Assembly: GCF_008831285.2 (NCBI RefSeq) | Contig: NC_045138.2 | Coordinates: 3,140,143 to 3,204,142, forward strand | Reading direction: 5' to 3' | Origin: Nymphaea colorata | Taxonomy: Eukaryota; Streptophyta; Magnoliopsida; Nymphaeales; Nymphaeaceae | Length of the DNA: 64,000 nucleotides | Shown: in pieces, positions 37,734 through 49,174 of the stretch | Layout of the letters: every line of letters begins with the position of its first letter | Numbering within the stretch: position 1 is the stretch's first letter | Translations under genes and position numbers: made by a program | Notes under the pieces: generated by a model | Databases searched by the model: none | Told to the model about the DNA's origin: nothing | The model's input: only the letters and a program-made list of their open reading frames with translations

Positions 37734-40700
37734 TATGTGGTTAAATTTAGCAAAAACTATCTAAAAAATTAATTCTTGAGACATATTTGCATGGTTTTTC
37801 ACACATGATATCTTTTATAAAAACTCAGTTTTTTTTTTTTTTTAATTTTATGTCTAAGTTGCACAATGGATCCATGCAGTGCTGCAGCTAACGCGTTAAC
37901 TATTCCGCCAAAGGCATGCAAGAATGGTTAAACCCGAGGGAGCCGTTACTCGTGTTCGAATCCCATGGGCAACCACGCATTAGAACCTCTAGGTTCAAGT
38001 ATGTTGTCAAAAAAAATTAGCCTGAATCGGCCGAATCAAATCACTGGCAAACTTATTCGATTCTGCAACCCATTCAAGCAAGAATGTCATGTCTCTTTTC
38101 TTCATATTTTAATATTTTATTTTTTTAGTATTTAATCATTTATTTTTAAAGATTTTTTTTTCTTTCTACCTAAAAATAAAATAAAATAAATCGTGCAGAA
38201 TGCTTATTGGGGTGTTCACATTTTGCAAATAAATAGATACTCTTGATCATCACAGCATCATGCTGATAAGTCCTTTAACTTGACTTTATATTAAAATAAT
38301 TCAAACAGGTAGAATGGTATGTGATATGTATGCATGTCCCTCATAAATACAGCGAGCTTTTTTTTTTCAAATTACCTTGATGGAATAATGAAAAGTCAAC
38401 AAATACTAAAACACTTAAGAAAGCCAAAATTCTTCTTTAAAATATTCAGAAACTTGGCCATTTATCATGATCGCTTCATTTCGTTGGATATATCCAAAAT
38501 CATGGAATTTTGGAATCAAAATACTCAATTTTTAAAAAAATTGGAATTATATTAAACAAACAAGGTATTTTGTTTCCAAAATTAAGAAATCAAAACCTGA
38601 AATTTTGATTCCATTCTAGTTTGAGGAGGAATATGATTCTGGAATTTTTATTCTTGAATCAAAACTCGAAACCATCAAACGCCCCCTAAGATAATAAAAT
38701 TGTACACTTGGTGCAACTGATTGTGAGTATAATCAAGAAAGCATTTTTTGATAAGGATGTAATTATGAATGTCAATGGATCATATTCAAATCAGATATCC
38801 AACTCAACTACTTCAAAAAAAGTTGAATATGGAAAGAGAAAACACATAAGTATGACATTGGATCAGATTTAGAATTGAGGGATGACATCTAATCAGATTT
38901 GGACTCAGTTTCAACTAAATATCCATTTGGATTCAATTTCAAATTTTGATTCAGTTCTAAATAAGTGTCTTCTATCAAATATTGGTACGTTTTGAAAGTT
39001 GGTATTTAACATATTATAATGAAGTTCAGATGCAGTTTTAGATTCAGATTTGAATGTGAATTTAAAAGTCATATTCGGATCAAATTGAGATTTTGAATTT
39101 AAAAATCGGACTCGGATATGGTATTTTTCTTTATTGGTATCTGAATGCAAAGTCAAATCTGAATATGTGAATGTTAGATAAATTGAATATGACAAATGGC
39201 ACATCAAACTAAAATTTTAAGAATAAATTCAGGTCAAATCTTTTTTTACTCTCAATCGAGTAAGAGATTCTCAGTTCCGACTACCTGAAATTGGATTAGT
39301 GATTGGGTGTATCTGATTCATTTGCATTCCTAACTTCTTATTCCTAACTTCTTATGTGAATGTTCTTACGCGGAAACTACCTTTTTTATTCTTGAGGAAG
39401 CGTTTGGCGACAGGGAACACACCACAACCCATAAGAAACACCTTTTATGCTTCAGTCCATCTACTTCCACCCTGCAAAGTGTTCCAGAACAAAACAGAAA
39501 CAGGGTGTTCTGTAGCACCATCGACCTCAGAAGGTTCACCAACGCGGTTTTGGCTCATACGACGTCGTCATGTGAGTTGCAGCTATCTGTTCTGTTCATA
39601 GTATCATGAACTGAGAAATGCTAACTACGGGGACTGCTGAATTAAGTGGCCATTTCAATCTAATGTTAGTAAAACAAATAAAGTAGTCGAACAATTTTAA
39701 AAACAAAAAACAGGGTCCTTGTGAACTCTGTGCCAAGATGATCCACTCATTGAAGATGACACAACTCTGCAATTCCAATTATTAGAGAAATATATAAAGT
39801 TGAGAGAAAATTAAACTTCTAAGAAAATTAAAAGTTGCCCCAGATATAAATAATCAAAGACGAAATGCTTTGCAAACCTAAAACAAATTCCAACTTCAGT
39901 ATATGAAATAAGCATAGAATAAGATGTATAACAAAAATAAAAACAGATGGCAACTTACGAGACCAATGCAGATGCAGGTTAGAAGAACAGGTCATGGATT
40001 TGATTTAGGCCAGAAAAGAACCTCTCCCATGCACACCTCCGCAGGCTAACTTCTGAAGATGAACCAGCAGGTAGGGGATCAAGGATCCAGTAATCTCAGT
40101 ATGAAAGCAATATTAACCAAAATTGTGTTCAAAAAGTAAACGGCAAAACGAAGAAATTTGACAAGAAAGGGTCAGCACATATGTTTAAGACAATGTTATA
40201 TGTTTCGTTTCACATGACATGTTGAAATATATGGTCGTATCAGGAAGCTCTTGATAAATATCTCATAGTCGGAAGAATGCAAAAGATTGCGAGAACAACC
40301 ATGACGTTTTCTAAACATCACTAACATTTGATACACGTGCCAAAACAAAGAGGAAAATTCACGATTAACCTTGTTTGCCCACACTGAGAAAGAGAGAAAA
40401 GAAATTGAGCAAAAAGGAAAACAGGCATGGTGGAAGTTAATGGTGGATTGTTATGAGAGAAACAGTAACAGCAACAGCAACAAAAGCTCTTAGTTTGACT
40501 ACCTTTATGCTGTCATTGTTACTATAACTGTTCCTGCAATTTGAAGCAGCAAAGCTAGACGACGTCATTATGCAATTGAACTTACTGAAGTATGAAAATA
40601 TAGAAGGAAGAAAGGACAAGGGTATGAAAGAAAAGTTACTCACCTTAATGAATTGTTTACACAAAGATAACAAACTAAAACAAGAAAATATACACAGTTA

Positions 40701-40790
40701 CAAACGTGTAAAATGCTACAGAACCGTGATTTTCCAAAATGTTTCTTCCGAAACGTCTGAGCTCCTTCCTGATAGCCCTGCTGGGGGCCA
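37734..40790. other. intergenic; weak SINE-like block
   Basis: Bases about 37870-37990 contain GTGTTCGAATCCCATGG, close to the Pol III B-box, after a weak upstream A-box candidate. This may be a tRNA-derived SINE remnant. The rest is AT-rich, with direct and inverted fragments of several repeat families and no gene. Confidence 0.35.
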
Positions 40791-41080
40791 CTTCTCTTTT
40801 CAGTAAGATGTCTGCACTCCCTGAAATTTTGAAGCTTGAAGGATGATCCATCAAATATGAATTAACAAAAAGGTGCTTGCAAAAAGATAGCAAACAGACA
40901 CAATGTTACTGATTTACAGTTCACTGCCCGGATGGGGTAATAGGCCCCTTCTCTTTTTAGCGAGATGTCTGCACTCTCTGAAATTTTGAAGCTTGAAGGA
41001 TGATCCATCAAATATGAATTAACAAACAGGGGCTTGCAAAAAGATAGCGAACAGACACAATGTTACTGATTTACAGTTCA
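40791..41080 (-). repeat. 133-bp tandem duplication beginning at the kinase stop codon
   Basis: Bases 40791-40923 and 40948-41080 are near-identical, separated by 24 bases. On the - strand both begin TGAACTGTAAATCAG. In the gene-proximal copy this TGA is the kinase stop codon, so the second copy repeats the stop and the start of the 3' UTR. A second in-frame TAA follows the stop by four codons. Confidence 0.9.
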
Positions 41081-43884
41081 AGCGTTCCCACCATCTGATG
41101 CCAGCCTGCTTCCCCGTGAACTCGAACCCCACTTCATAGCCTCAGCAATTGCTTGTTGCCGCTCTGCAGCACTTAATGCATCCACTCCTATGTCTTGAAT
41201 GGGCGATGCCACAGGTGAAGGATTTTTAACACAAAAATCATCAGTTGGCATTGAGAGGAAACTAAGGGCAGTCACCACATCAGCAATAGAAGGTCGGGTT
41301 GAAGCTTCCTCTTGGAGGCACATGGCAGCAACTGCAATTGCTTGATTTAGACCTTTTTCCGGGTAGTTTCCTTTGAGCTTTGGGTCCGCCAATTCATGAT
41401 ATCTCTTCTGATCCCGGAAAATCGGTTGTGCCTATCCAGTAAAATGAAAAGGCGATTAACATCTGCTGGGTTGATATTCTGAGAAAAAACAATGAAAATT
41501 ACGGCATCCATTGGCTTCTCTAGACTTGCAAATAACATGGAACGTAAGGTAAGAGCAATCACAACCATTTGAGATGCACAAACAACAGGGACCAAATTAC
41601 CAAGTTAATGCTTAATTTTTAGAAAGATCATTAAAACTTGAAAAACCAATAGATAGTTCCCAACAAAAGGTTTGCTAAATCCATTTCCAAACAGCTTAAA
41701 GTATCCAAAATTTCCTAGATCTACAGTTGCTTTGAAGTTTGGATGAGTACGCAAGAGACCCTGCAAACTGCTTCTAGTCTGTTGTACATGGTCCGAGAAG
41801 AAACAGTAAATTTCACAAATACCAGCATCAGTATAAGAACACATTCTGTAGCTGTTGCATGAGCTTATCACTTCTTGGATAATGTTGACAAGAAGAAAGA
41901 AAAGAAGAAAAAGCAAAGAGCTAGAGGTGGATGGACACCTTCCTTTTTGCTTAAAGTTCGTTTTGCTCTTCCATGGTCATTTTCACAAAATAAAACAAAG
42001 AGAAGGGGAAAAGAAAACAGAGGATGCTTTACATACTTAGGACATTAAGGATACAATGCTACATACCCAATTGACCAAATTTTGCTCATCTCCATGCCTA
42101 GCAGTATTGATGGCCCTTCTTCCTGTAATGATCTCCAAGAGAACAACCCCAAAACTATAGACATCAGACTTTACAGTTAGTTGACCAGTTCGAGCATACT
42201 CTGGTGCACAGTATCCATAAGTCCCCATCACACGTGAAGATACATGTGTCTTATCACCCACAGGACCCAGTTTAGCAAGTCCAAAATCAGACAGTTTCGC
42301 GTTGAACTCCTTGTCCAATAAAATATTAGAAGATTTCAGGTCTCGATAGATAACAGGTGGGTTGGCCTTGTCATGCAAATATTCTAATCCTTTAGCAGCT
42401 CCAGTAGCTATTTTCATTCTAATAAACCACTCCAAAGGCTTTTGCTTAGGTGATACATCTGCAAAGACATTGTGTAGTTTCTATGTATTAAAAATTTAAA
42501 ACTGCCAGATCCACAAGATAAAAGGTACAAGCTATAGACGGTGGAGTTCTTCTAAGAAGGAAACTTGGCACTGCAATCAATAACATAAGCTGTTCCCAGC
42601 TTACATGAAAAATAATTATATAAAACAAAAAGCACTACCAAGTAGATGACCCTCCAGAGATCCCAATGGCATAAACTCGTATACCAAAAGCCTTTGATCA
42701 CCATCAGCGCAGTACCCAATCAAGTTGACCAGATTTGGGTGGTGAAGGAGACTAAGCATTAGCACCTCAACAAGGAACTCTCTGTTCCCTTGTAGCCCAT
42801 TGCGGTCGAGCTGCTTAATAGCCACAACCTGATGAAGGAAAGTTAAATTGATATAATAAGAGGCTCAACAATCCAAATTAACTAGAACCACATTGGAAAA
42901 CCTCACTACCTGACCAGTACCCTCGAGTTGTCCCTTATAAACTCTTCCAAAACCTCCTTCACCTATAAGACATTCAGATCGGAAATTTTTGGTAGCAGAT
43001 GCTAATTCACGGAAAGTGAATGTCTGTGCTGTAATATTTCCATTACCAACTTTATTACTTCCCTCTTGTTTGCCGTCAGCTGAAACCTTCTGCTTCTCTG
43101 AAACGCGAAAAAATTAGGTCGCTTACTTGTTAACTGAGTAACTAAATTCAATACTCGATTCATCGTTGTTTTTTCTTTTAACATACAGAAGATTGCAGAA
43201 AGCATAAAGAGAAAAAATTTTAGGGTTATAGGCATTCCAAATATTAGTCAAGTCCAACGCAACACCATAGAGTTTTCAACGTCCTTTTTTCCTTTTTTGT
43301 TTTTATTTGTCTCTATTTTTCTATTTGTAATGTCTTTTCTCTCTCCAACAGTCCAGACCTATCCAAGGCTTTCCTTATAACTTGACAACTACCATTAATT
43401 GGGCACAAAAACTTGCCTGTTGCTCTAACGAATGCTGCATCATAACTTTCATACGAAATTCAACCCTTGGGAGCAGCAGAACCTAGACCATGATGCAAGT
43501 AAGTGACTTAAAACTATGCTCGCCACCAAAAGGCCACGTGTGTAGCACCATGTTCTTATGATTAAGCTTCAACAACCTACTGTTTTCGTTCACGATTCTA
43601 TTCCATTTAAACCAGCTTTATTTGACATCAAAGTAACGGCAAAACAAAGTTAACCTTTCGTAAAATTTGAATGAAGATCACGCAGTTCAACAGAGTTCGC
43701 AAATCCATTCTTCACGAAACAATAAGAAAAAAGGACGACACCATCAAAGGATATGAACGAGAATAGAAATAAAAGCATGCTGCAGAGAGGAAGAACATAT
43801 ACCAGATAGTTGCCCCGATCTTTCCTTCCAGCCAACGGATTTCTTTGCTAACTTCACGGACATAAAACAAGGAAAGCAGCTCAT
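41078..43884 (-). CDS. PBL: RLCK-VII (PBS1-like) receptor-like cytoplasmic kinase
   Basis: Five exons: 43803-43884, 42910-43097, 42639-42828, 42067-42458 and 41078-41431, all GT-AG, giving 401 aa. A short N terminus, [11 protein letters not shown], precedes a linker and a full kinase domain. The glycine loop is GEGGFGRV (73-80), the ATP-binding Lys is Lys95 in VVAIKQL, the catalytic loop is YRDLKSSN with Asp193, and the magnesium loop is DFG (211-213). The activation segment ends APE (238-240). All catalytic residues are present, so it should be active. YRDLKSSN with Arg-Asp and [11 protein letters not shown] are typical of RLCK-VII kinases, which relay signals from surface receptors in immunity and growth. 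There is no extracellular or membrane segment. Residue 2 is Ser, not the myristoylated Gly of PBS1, so membrane attachment would rely on the Cys residues at 3 and 6. The N terminus lies in a separate small exon and is the least certain part. Confidence 0.93.
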
Positions 43885-45154
43885 TTCTGCAATACTCTAT
43901 CCGAAATCCTTCCTCCCCAAATCCCAAATGCTACGAAGAAGAAAAATGATAAACCAACCAGAATTCCGACTGCCCAACAATTGAAACCATAGGCTGATCC
44001 TAAATTCGAACAGACTTAGCTAGAAAACCAAGAAAGTTCGGAATGCCAACATTGTAGAATTCCCCGGTTAGCTAGAAAACCAAGAAAGTTCGGAACACAC
44101 ATTTCATCCGTTTACCACGTAAATTGAAACATGGAAAGATGTCAAGACACAAAGGTAGGAAAGAGAGAAGGGAGCAAACGAGGATTCGTGTAAGGAGGAA
44201 AGATAAGGAAGAGGAAGGTGCAGAAGACGATGAGGGAAAAGGGTGGTGGAGGGCATCGGCTGGGAATAGAGGAAAAGGTCGACATTTTGAAGGGGTGGAA
44301 CACAAGACGTGGATGCCAAATTTGGTGTGCAAGTTCTGGAGAATCCTTGGAGTTCCAGGCTATGATGGAGGGAGGGGCAGTTGGAAGGCTTTGCTAATAT
44401 TGGCGACGTCATGAGGAGGGCGGGACAGAATTTTGACCAGAACAAGAATGGAGAGGAGCTTCTCTATGCCTCATGGGCCTGCGGCTTCTGCCGCATTAAA
44501 TAATTTTCAGGATTCTACAAGGATCCCTCATTTCTCGACCATATTGTAGAATGGATCCTTCTTTTATTGCCTGCTACTCAGCTCCACCTTTTAAGCAACG
44601 TCTGCAAAAGAGTCACTTGACAGTCATAAAACTTTTGTACATCCTGTTGGGAATACATTGGTAAGAATATCTGTTTCATCGTTAGATCGTTACACAAAAC
44701 AAGATTAGATGAACATGATTATAATTCAAGAACCAACCCAAAAATTTATGTTTTTGCCCATTCGAATCATATCTTTTAAGCAGAAAAATGTTGAATGTTG
44801 ACCTTTCATTTCAAAATCTTATAAAAGATTTGATTATCCTTCTATACAGAAAAAATCGACAAGCATGTTTTTATTTAAAGACGTTCATGCTTTTAACATA
44901 GAGATCAAAGGCAACATCAAAATATCCAGGATTAGCAAATATTTCGCTTGGTCTAGTAGCTATTTCAACATGACAAAACATTAACCACAGCCACTTCAAC
45001 GTACTCTAATAAATTAACATTCATTAGCAGTGCAAAAGATAACGACCAATTCACAAAGCAATCATGACACAAGGAATAACCAGAAACATGCTTCAAATGA
45101 GAAGGACCAATGCTGATGTACGCTGGATTGTTGTTAGACGGCTAAATTGTAAAA
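43885..45154. other. kinase 5' flank and intergenic DNA
   Basis: Bases 43885-44480 are the probable promoter and leader of the kinase on the - strand. A short repeat AGCTAGAAAACCAAGAAAGTTCGGAA occurs near 44018-44042 and again near 44070-44095. Open frames at 44072-44445 have no family resemblance. The rest is AT-rich. Confidence 0.4.
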
Positions 45155-45661
45155 ATTTGTCGCTAAAGTCACCATAAAAAATTATTTGCCACAAACTTTA
45201 GTTAATACTAATTTAGTGACTTTTTAATATTAAATTTTTAAATTTTAGTCATCTACCAGCATCTGACATGCAACAGTTACTATGTGTATAGAAAAATTAA
45301 AATTTCAAAAACACTACTATCCTTTGTTATACCATAAATCGTGACTAGTGCTTCTGTTTTATGGTGTTTTTAGCGATGGTTAAATATTTTGTCATTTAGC
45401 AACATTTAGCAGCCAACTAATTTCTACTTAATATATATATGAGTGAGTAAATAATGACTTTAGCTATTCAGAGTTATTCAGTCATCTAATAGGGCTGTCC
45501 ATCTAATGCAGTTAGATGGTTAAGACAAATACATGGAGAAAAGGGCGAAAACTAATATTATATGATGAAAATAGCCGTCACCTTTTTTTCTTTGTTTTAC
45601 TCTTAACCGCCCATCATAATGGATTAGACGGTCTTTTATATATATATATATATATATATAT
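45155..45661 (+). repeat. composite interspersed repeat, copy 2 of 3, ending in (TA)n
   Basis: It starts GTCGCTAAAGTCACC. It continues with GAGTGAGTAAATAATGACTT, then GGGCTGTCCATCTAA, then CTCTTAACCGCCCATCATAA and GGATTAGACGGTC. It ends in a (TA)n tract at 45639-45661. Non-coding. Order and orientation match the copy at 4250-4650. Confidence 0.55.
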
Positions 45662-47137
45662 GTGATTTTCAACAATTTAGAATTGCTATGTTATTAAATG
45701 TTGATTTACTCTTTTGAATGGAATCAGTTTAATAAAACAGGTTAAATGCCAGCCGATCCTGAGGCCCATGCCCGCCCTTACAGACATTGTGCTTGCCATG
45801 GAAAAAGGCACAGCTGGAAGAGGGCCCCAACTATGACTTGTATAAGCCAAGCAGGCATAATGTCCAGACCTGGTCGTGTTAGCGTGTGAGACTAGAGTTC
45901 GATCCCATATGATTTTCAAATCCAGACTAGAATCCAAATTCAAACCTGAGCATGGCTGGTGATGTAAATGGATCGGATTTGCTTCATATATCTGACCAAA
46001 CTGCTTTTAACAAGTCAAAGCAATTTAACATCCAAAACGACTACCAATACAATTCAAGTTCAATTTTTAAATAACCATTCAATCAAATAATAAACATTGA
46101 TATCTTCAGTTAAATTTTCTTGTATCCAATATATATACATTTTGCAAGTCTGTTTTAACATATCATAATTGTGTGTCGAACATGATTATGAATTTAAAAG
46201 CGGATTTCCAATCAGATTTTGTTTATAAATTTAAAGGACAGATGTAGTATGTAATTTTCTCCACTTTTGTTTGAATATAAATACGTGAACATCTGATAGA
46301 TCGGAGATGGCAAAAAGCGAACCTGATCAGGGCCAAACCTCTTGACATCTCTTAGTATGGCAAGCAGTTAATGTGCTTTTTACATATAATTGGATTCAGG
46401 TTTACTCCAAATGTCGAGTATAGGAATTGGATGTGGATTGAATTGTATATAGAGAGCGAAATCTGATTAATGAACACATCTTCTGTTTTCGTGAATCTAT
46501 TACTCCAAATCAATGTGATGGTAAGATCCTAACTGTACTTACCCAAAACTGAATCTATTTAGTCTGATCAAAAAAGGAAAATGGGACCAAATTCTAATCA
46601 TGCTCGGACTCGCTGCAAGGTTTAGGTGACTGATTGTGGACTCCAATGTCAGATCCTCACAAGTTTAGTTATGTGTGTGCATACCTCCCCAGCAAGAGGC
46701 CAAAGCAACCCCTCCTTTCCACCCATAGAGTCAAGTCAAGAGCTTCTTTAAAAACAAAAATCGTCAACTAGAACATCCCATCACCATTCGTGTTCAATGC
46801 CCACGGGAATTGAATTGCCGTCGGAACTCTTATCCCACTTCACCGGACTTCAGCTTTTTCATTTTTGGAGAAAGAAAGCGAGAGAACAGTTTCACTGCGC
46901 TAGCTCTGGGGTTTTTCAGGTGATATCCGTGCAACCGTGGAGAATAGGCAAATGCTCGGTTGGTCCATCACACGCGAACTAGTGAGAGTTTGGATAGGTA
47001 ATCCGAGATGCACCTTCTGAGATGTGCTGTGCACGAAGGCGCTTAAAAGCGGGTCACTTTCGTTCCAACAACGTGCAGCCTTAGTCGGCATTCTGCAAGC
47101 ATGATTCGACATCAAAGACAAAGGCCCGGACCTAATC

Positions 47138-47189
<52 letters not shown>

Positions 47190-49174
47190 CAAAGAAAATC
47201 AGCTTCTGGGCTTTCTGATTTTTTCATTGAAATGAAGCACTTCTTTCTGAAGACCACTTCTTTTCGTCAGAAAACGGCGGCACTGAGAAGGAAATTAGAG
47301 TGCTCCAATGCAGCGTTTAACTTTTCCGATCGACGGCTACTGGTGTTAACCCCTAAATCTATTTAAACATCAGGTAATAACAAAAACGTCACATAAGAAA
47401 ACTGTTCATAACAATATGTAACATGTTGTAATCGATTGCTAGTCGGCGGCCTCCATCCCCAGAAGTCTTGCACTTCAGAACGCCGTGGCTGCAACGAGCA
47501 TTCAAAGTCCACATTTGTAGTGTCGGGTGGATCTCACTCTCTCTCTCTATCTATCCATCACATAAGAAAACTATTCAAAACGCTATGTACGCTTTGTAGT
47601 GTCGGGTGGATCTCTCCCTCTCGCTAGCACAACACGCACACGCACCAGCACAGCACACACCTGCCCTACTATTTCAATATTGCATTGGATTTCAAGGTCA
47701 CTTGGGGCAGGCAATCGGCTCCCTTGTTTGCTTGGTACCAGGCTAAGCTCAAGCACAAGATAGGAGAACAGACGCAGGCAGAGACAGAGGTTGCACAAGC
47801 TATGATCAATTCGTTCGATCTTGTTTACCAGCCTTGTCAGGCAAGTCAGACCATCAATTATTTGAAAGGCTAATGGCTAAAAGATCAATATGGCATCTAC
47901 GGAATCATTATAACTTCCAGAATTTTCTTCTTTCATTGTTTTTGGAATAGCAAGTAGGTTGTTTATTAGGCAGACCCTGCTATCAGTAGCATCAGAAAGA
48001 ACAAGAGAAAAGTGTACGCACAGAACGACAAAGGAAAATGATGACAACAGAAGATGAAATGAGAGAAGGAACAAGAGTGAAACTTTTTACGTGTCCCACT
48101 AGAAAGAAAAGCAAGAAGATTTTTATCTAAGGAACTTTCGCCAGGTTACAGGAACGCCCAGATGTGAATAGTGGGAAGAAACAGAATAACGTACAACTTT
48201 TTTTTTTACAAATCCTTCAAAAACACACTAAAAATGCACACAGACGGGATGCGCATGAAGCACCACGTATGAAGGTCTAAAAAAATCTACCATGCAGGAC
48301 TTCTGCAGGACTTCGAAAAGGTGATCTTGAAAGACCAACACTGATTGTCAGAAACTATCAAAAGTTAGAAAAAGACACACGAGTTGCCACTCCAATTTAC
48401 AATATATATCCACGTTCTGTGCAAAGTAAATGTTTTCAGGATTCACAAAGAGAAATGATGCATACCCAGTTCCAACTTTGGTTGACTCTGCAAAGGCCGC
48501 AAAATAGGTGTAGGTTCAGATAGGACTAAAACAATATATTGTTCTTTCCAGCTTTATCAGGTTTACAAGGGTAAACAATAATTGACACCTGGTGACCATG
48601 GACAAGCTTCTCCTCTAAGGGCCCCAGCTTAGCAGATACTGGCGCAACGGCAAAGCAATTTCAAAAACTCAAGTGCAGATATGTGGTTGACTGGACCAGA
48701 ACCCGTACGATTGAGGTGGGTACAGTGACCTTGAAGAGTGAAGGTTACATAAATCATCAGAGTCCATGGGATGTGAATCAGGTAGTATTATATTAGACGT
48801 CTTCATCAGAAATAATTGAACAACGTTCAAACTCGACAAATAGCATGAAGGGCAATTGCATCATAAAAACTGCTGAATGATACAGAGAGGTAGAATTGCC
48901 ATAAATTACTGCAGGTTTACAACACGATTGGACAAAGTCTATCACTGGACAAAGCAAAAACATCACTAATTTGACTCATCAGCCTGCAGCACTCAACCAA
49001 AATGGCCTTGGGAGGATATAATCTGGTTTCACATCATGTATGGAGCTGCCTTATGGGTCATAACATAGGTATGAAAAAATTGCAGTAAGATATACAATTG
49101 AACAGGGTTTACCTAATATCGCTGCCAACTTGCATTGAATCGCTGTGAGGCTGTGAAGAGGTTAAGATCTCCAC
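45662..49174. other. intergenic; duplicated blocks, no supported gene
   Basis: A (GA)n tract spans 47141-47185. The block CACATAAGAAAACT(G/A)TTCA occurs near 47391 and 47560. The block TTTGTAGTGTCGGGTGGATCTC occurs near 47514 and 47596. This gives an A-B-A-B duplication with unequal spacing. GAGTTCGATCCCA near 45895 resembles a B-box but lacks a clear A-box. Bases near 48100-49174 probably include the 3' UTR of the RRM gene. Confidence 0.4.
47141..47185. repeat. (GA)n microsatellite
   Basis: Uninterrupted AG repeats over about 45 bases, in intergenic DNA with no nearby gene start that I can identify. Confidence 0.95.

Noticed and set aside
44072-44445. Two overlapping open frames upstream of the kinase
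   Set aside because: They sit where the kinase promoter and leader should be. Their translations are Pro/Ser/Leu-rich low-complexity without domains.
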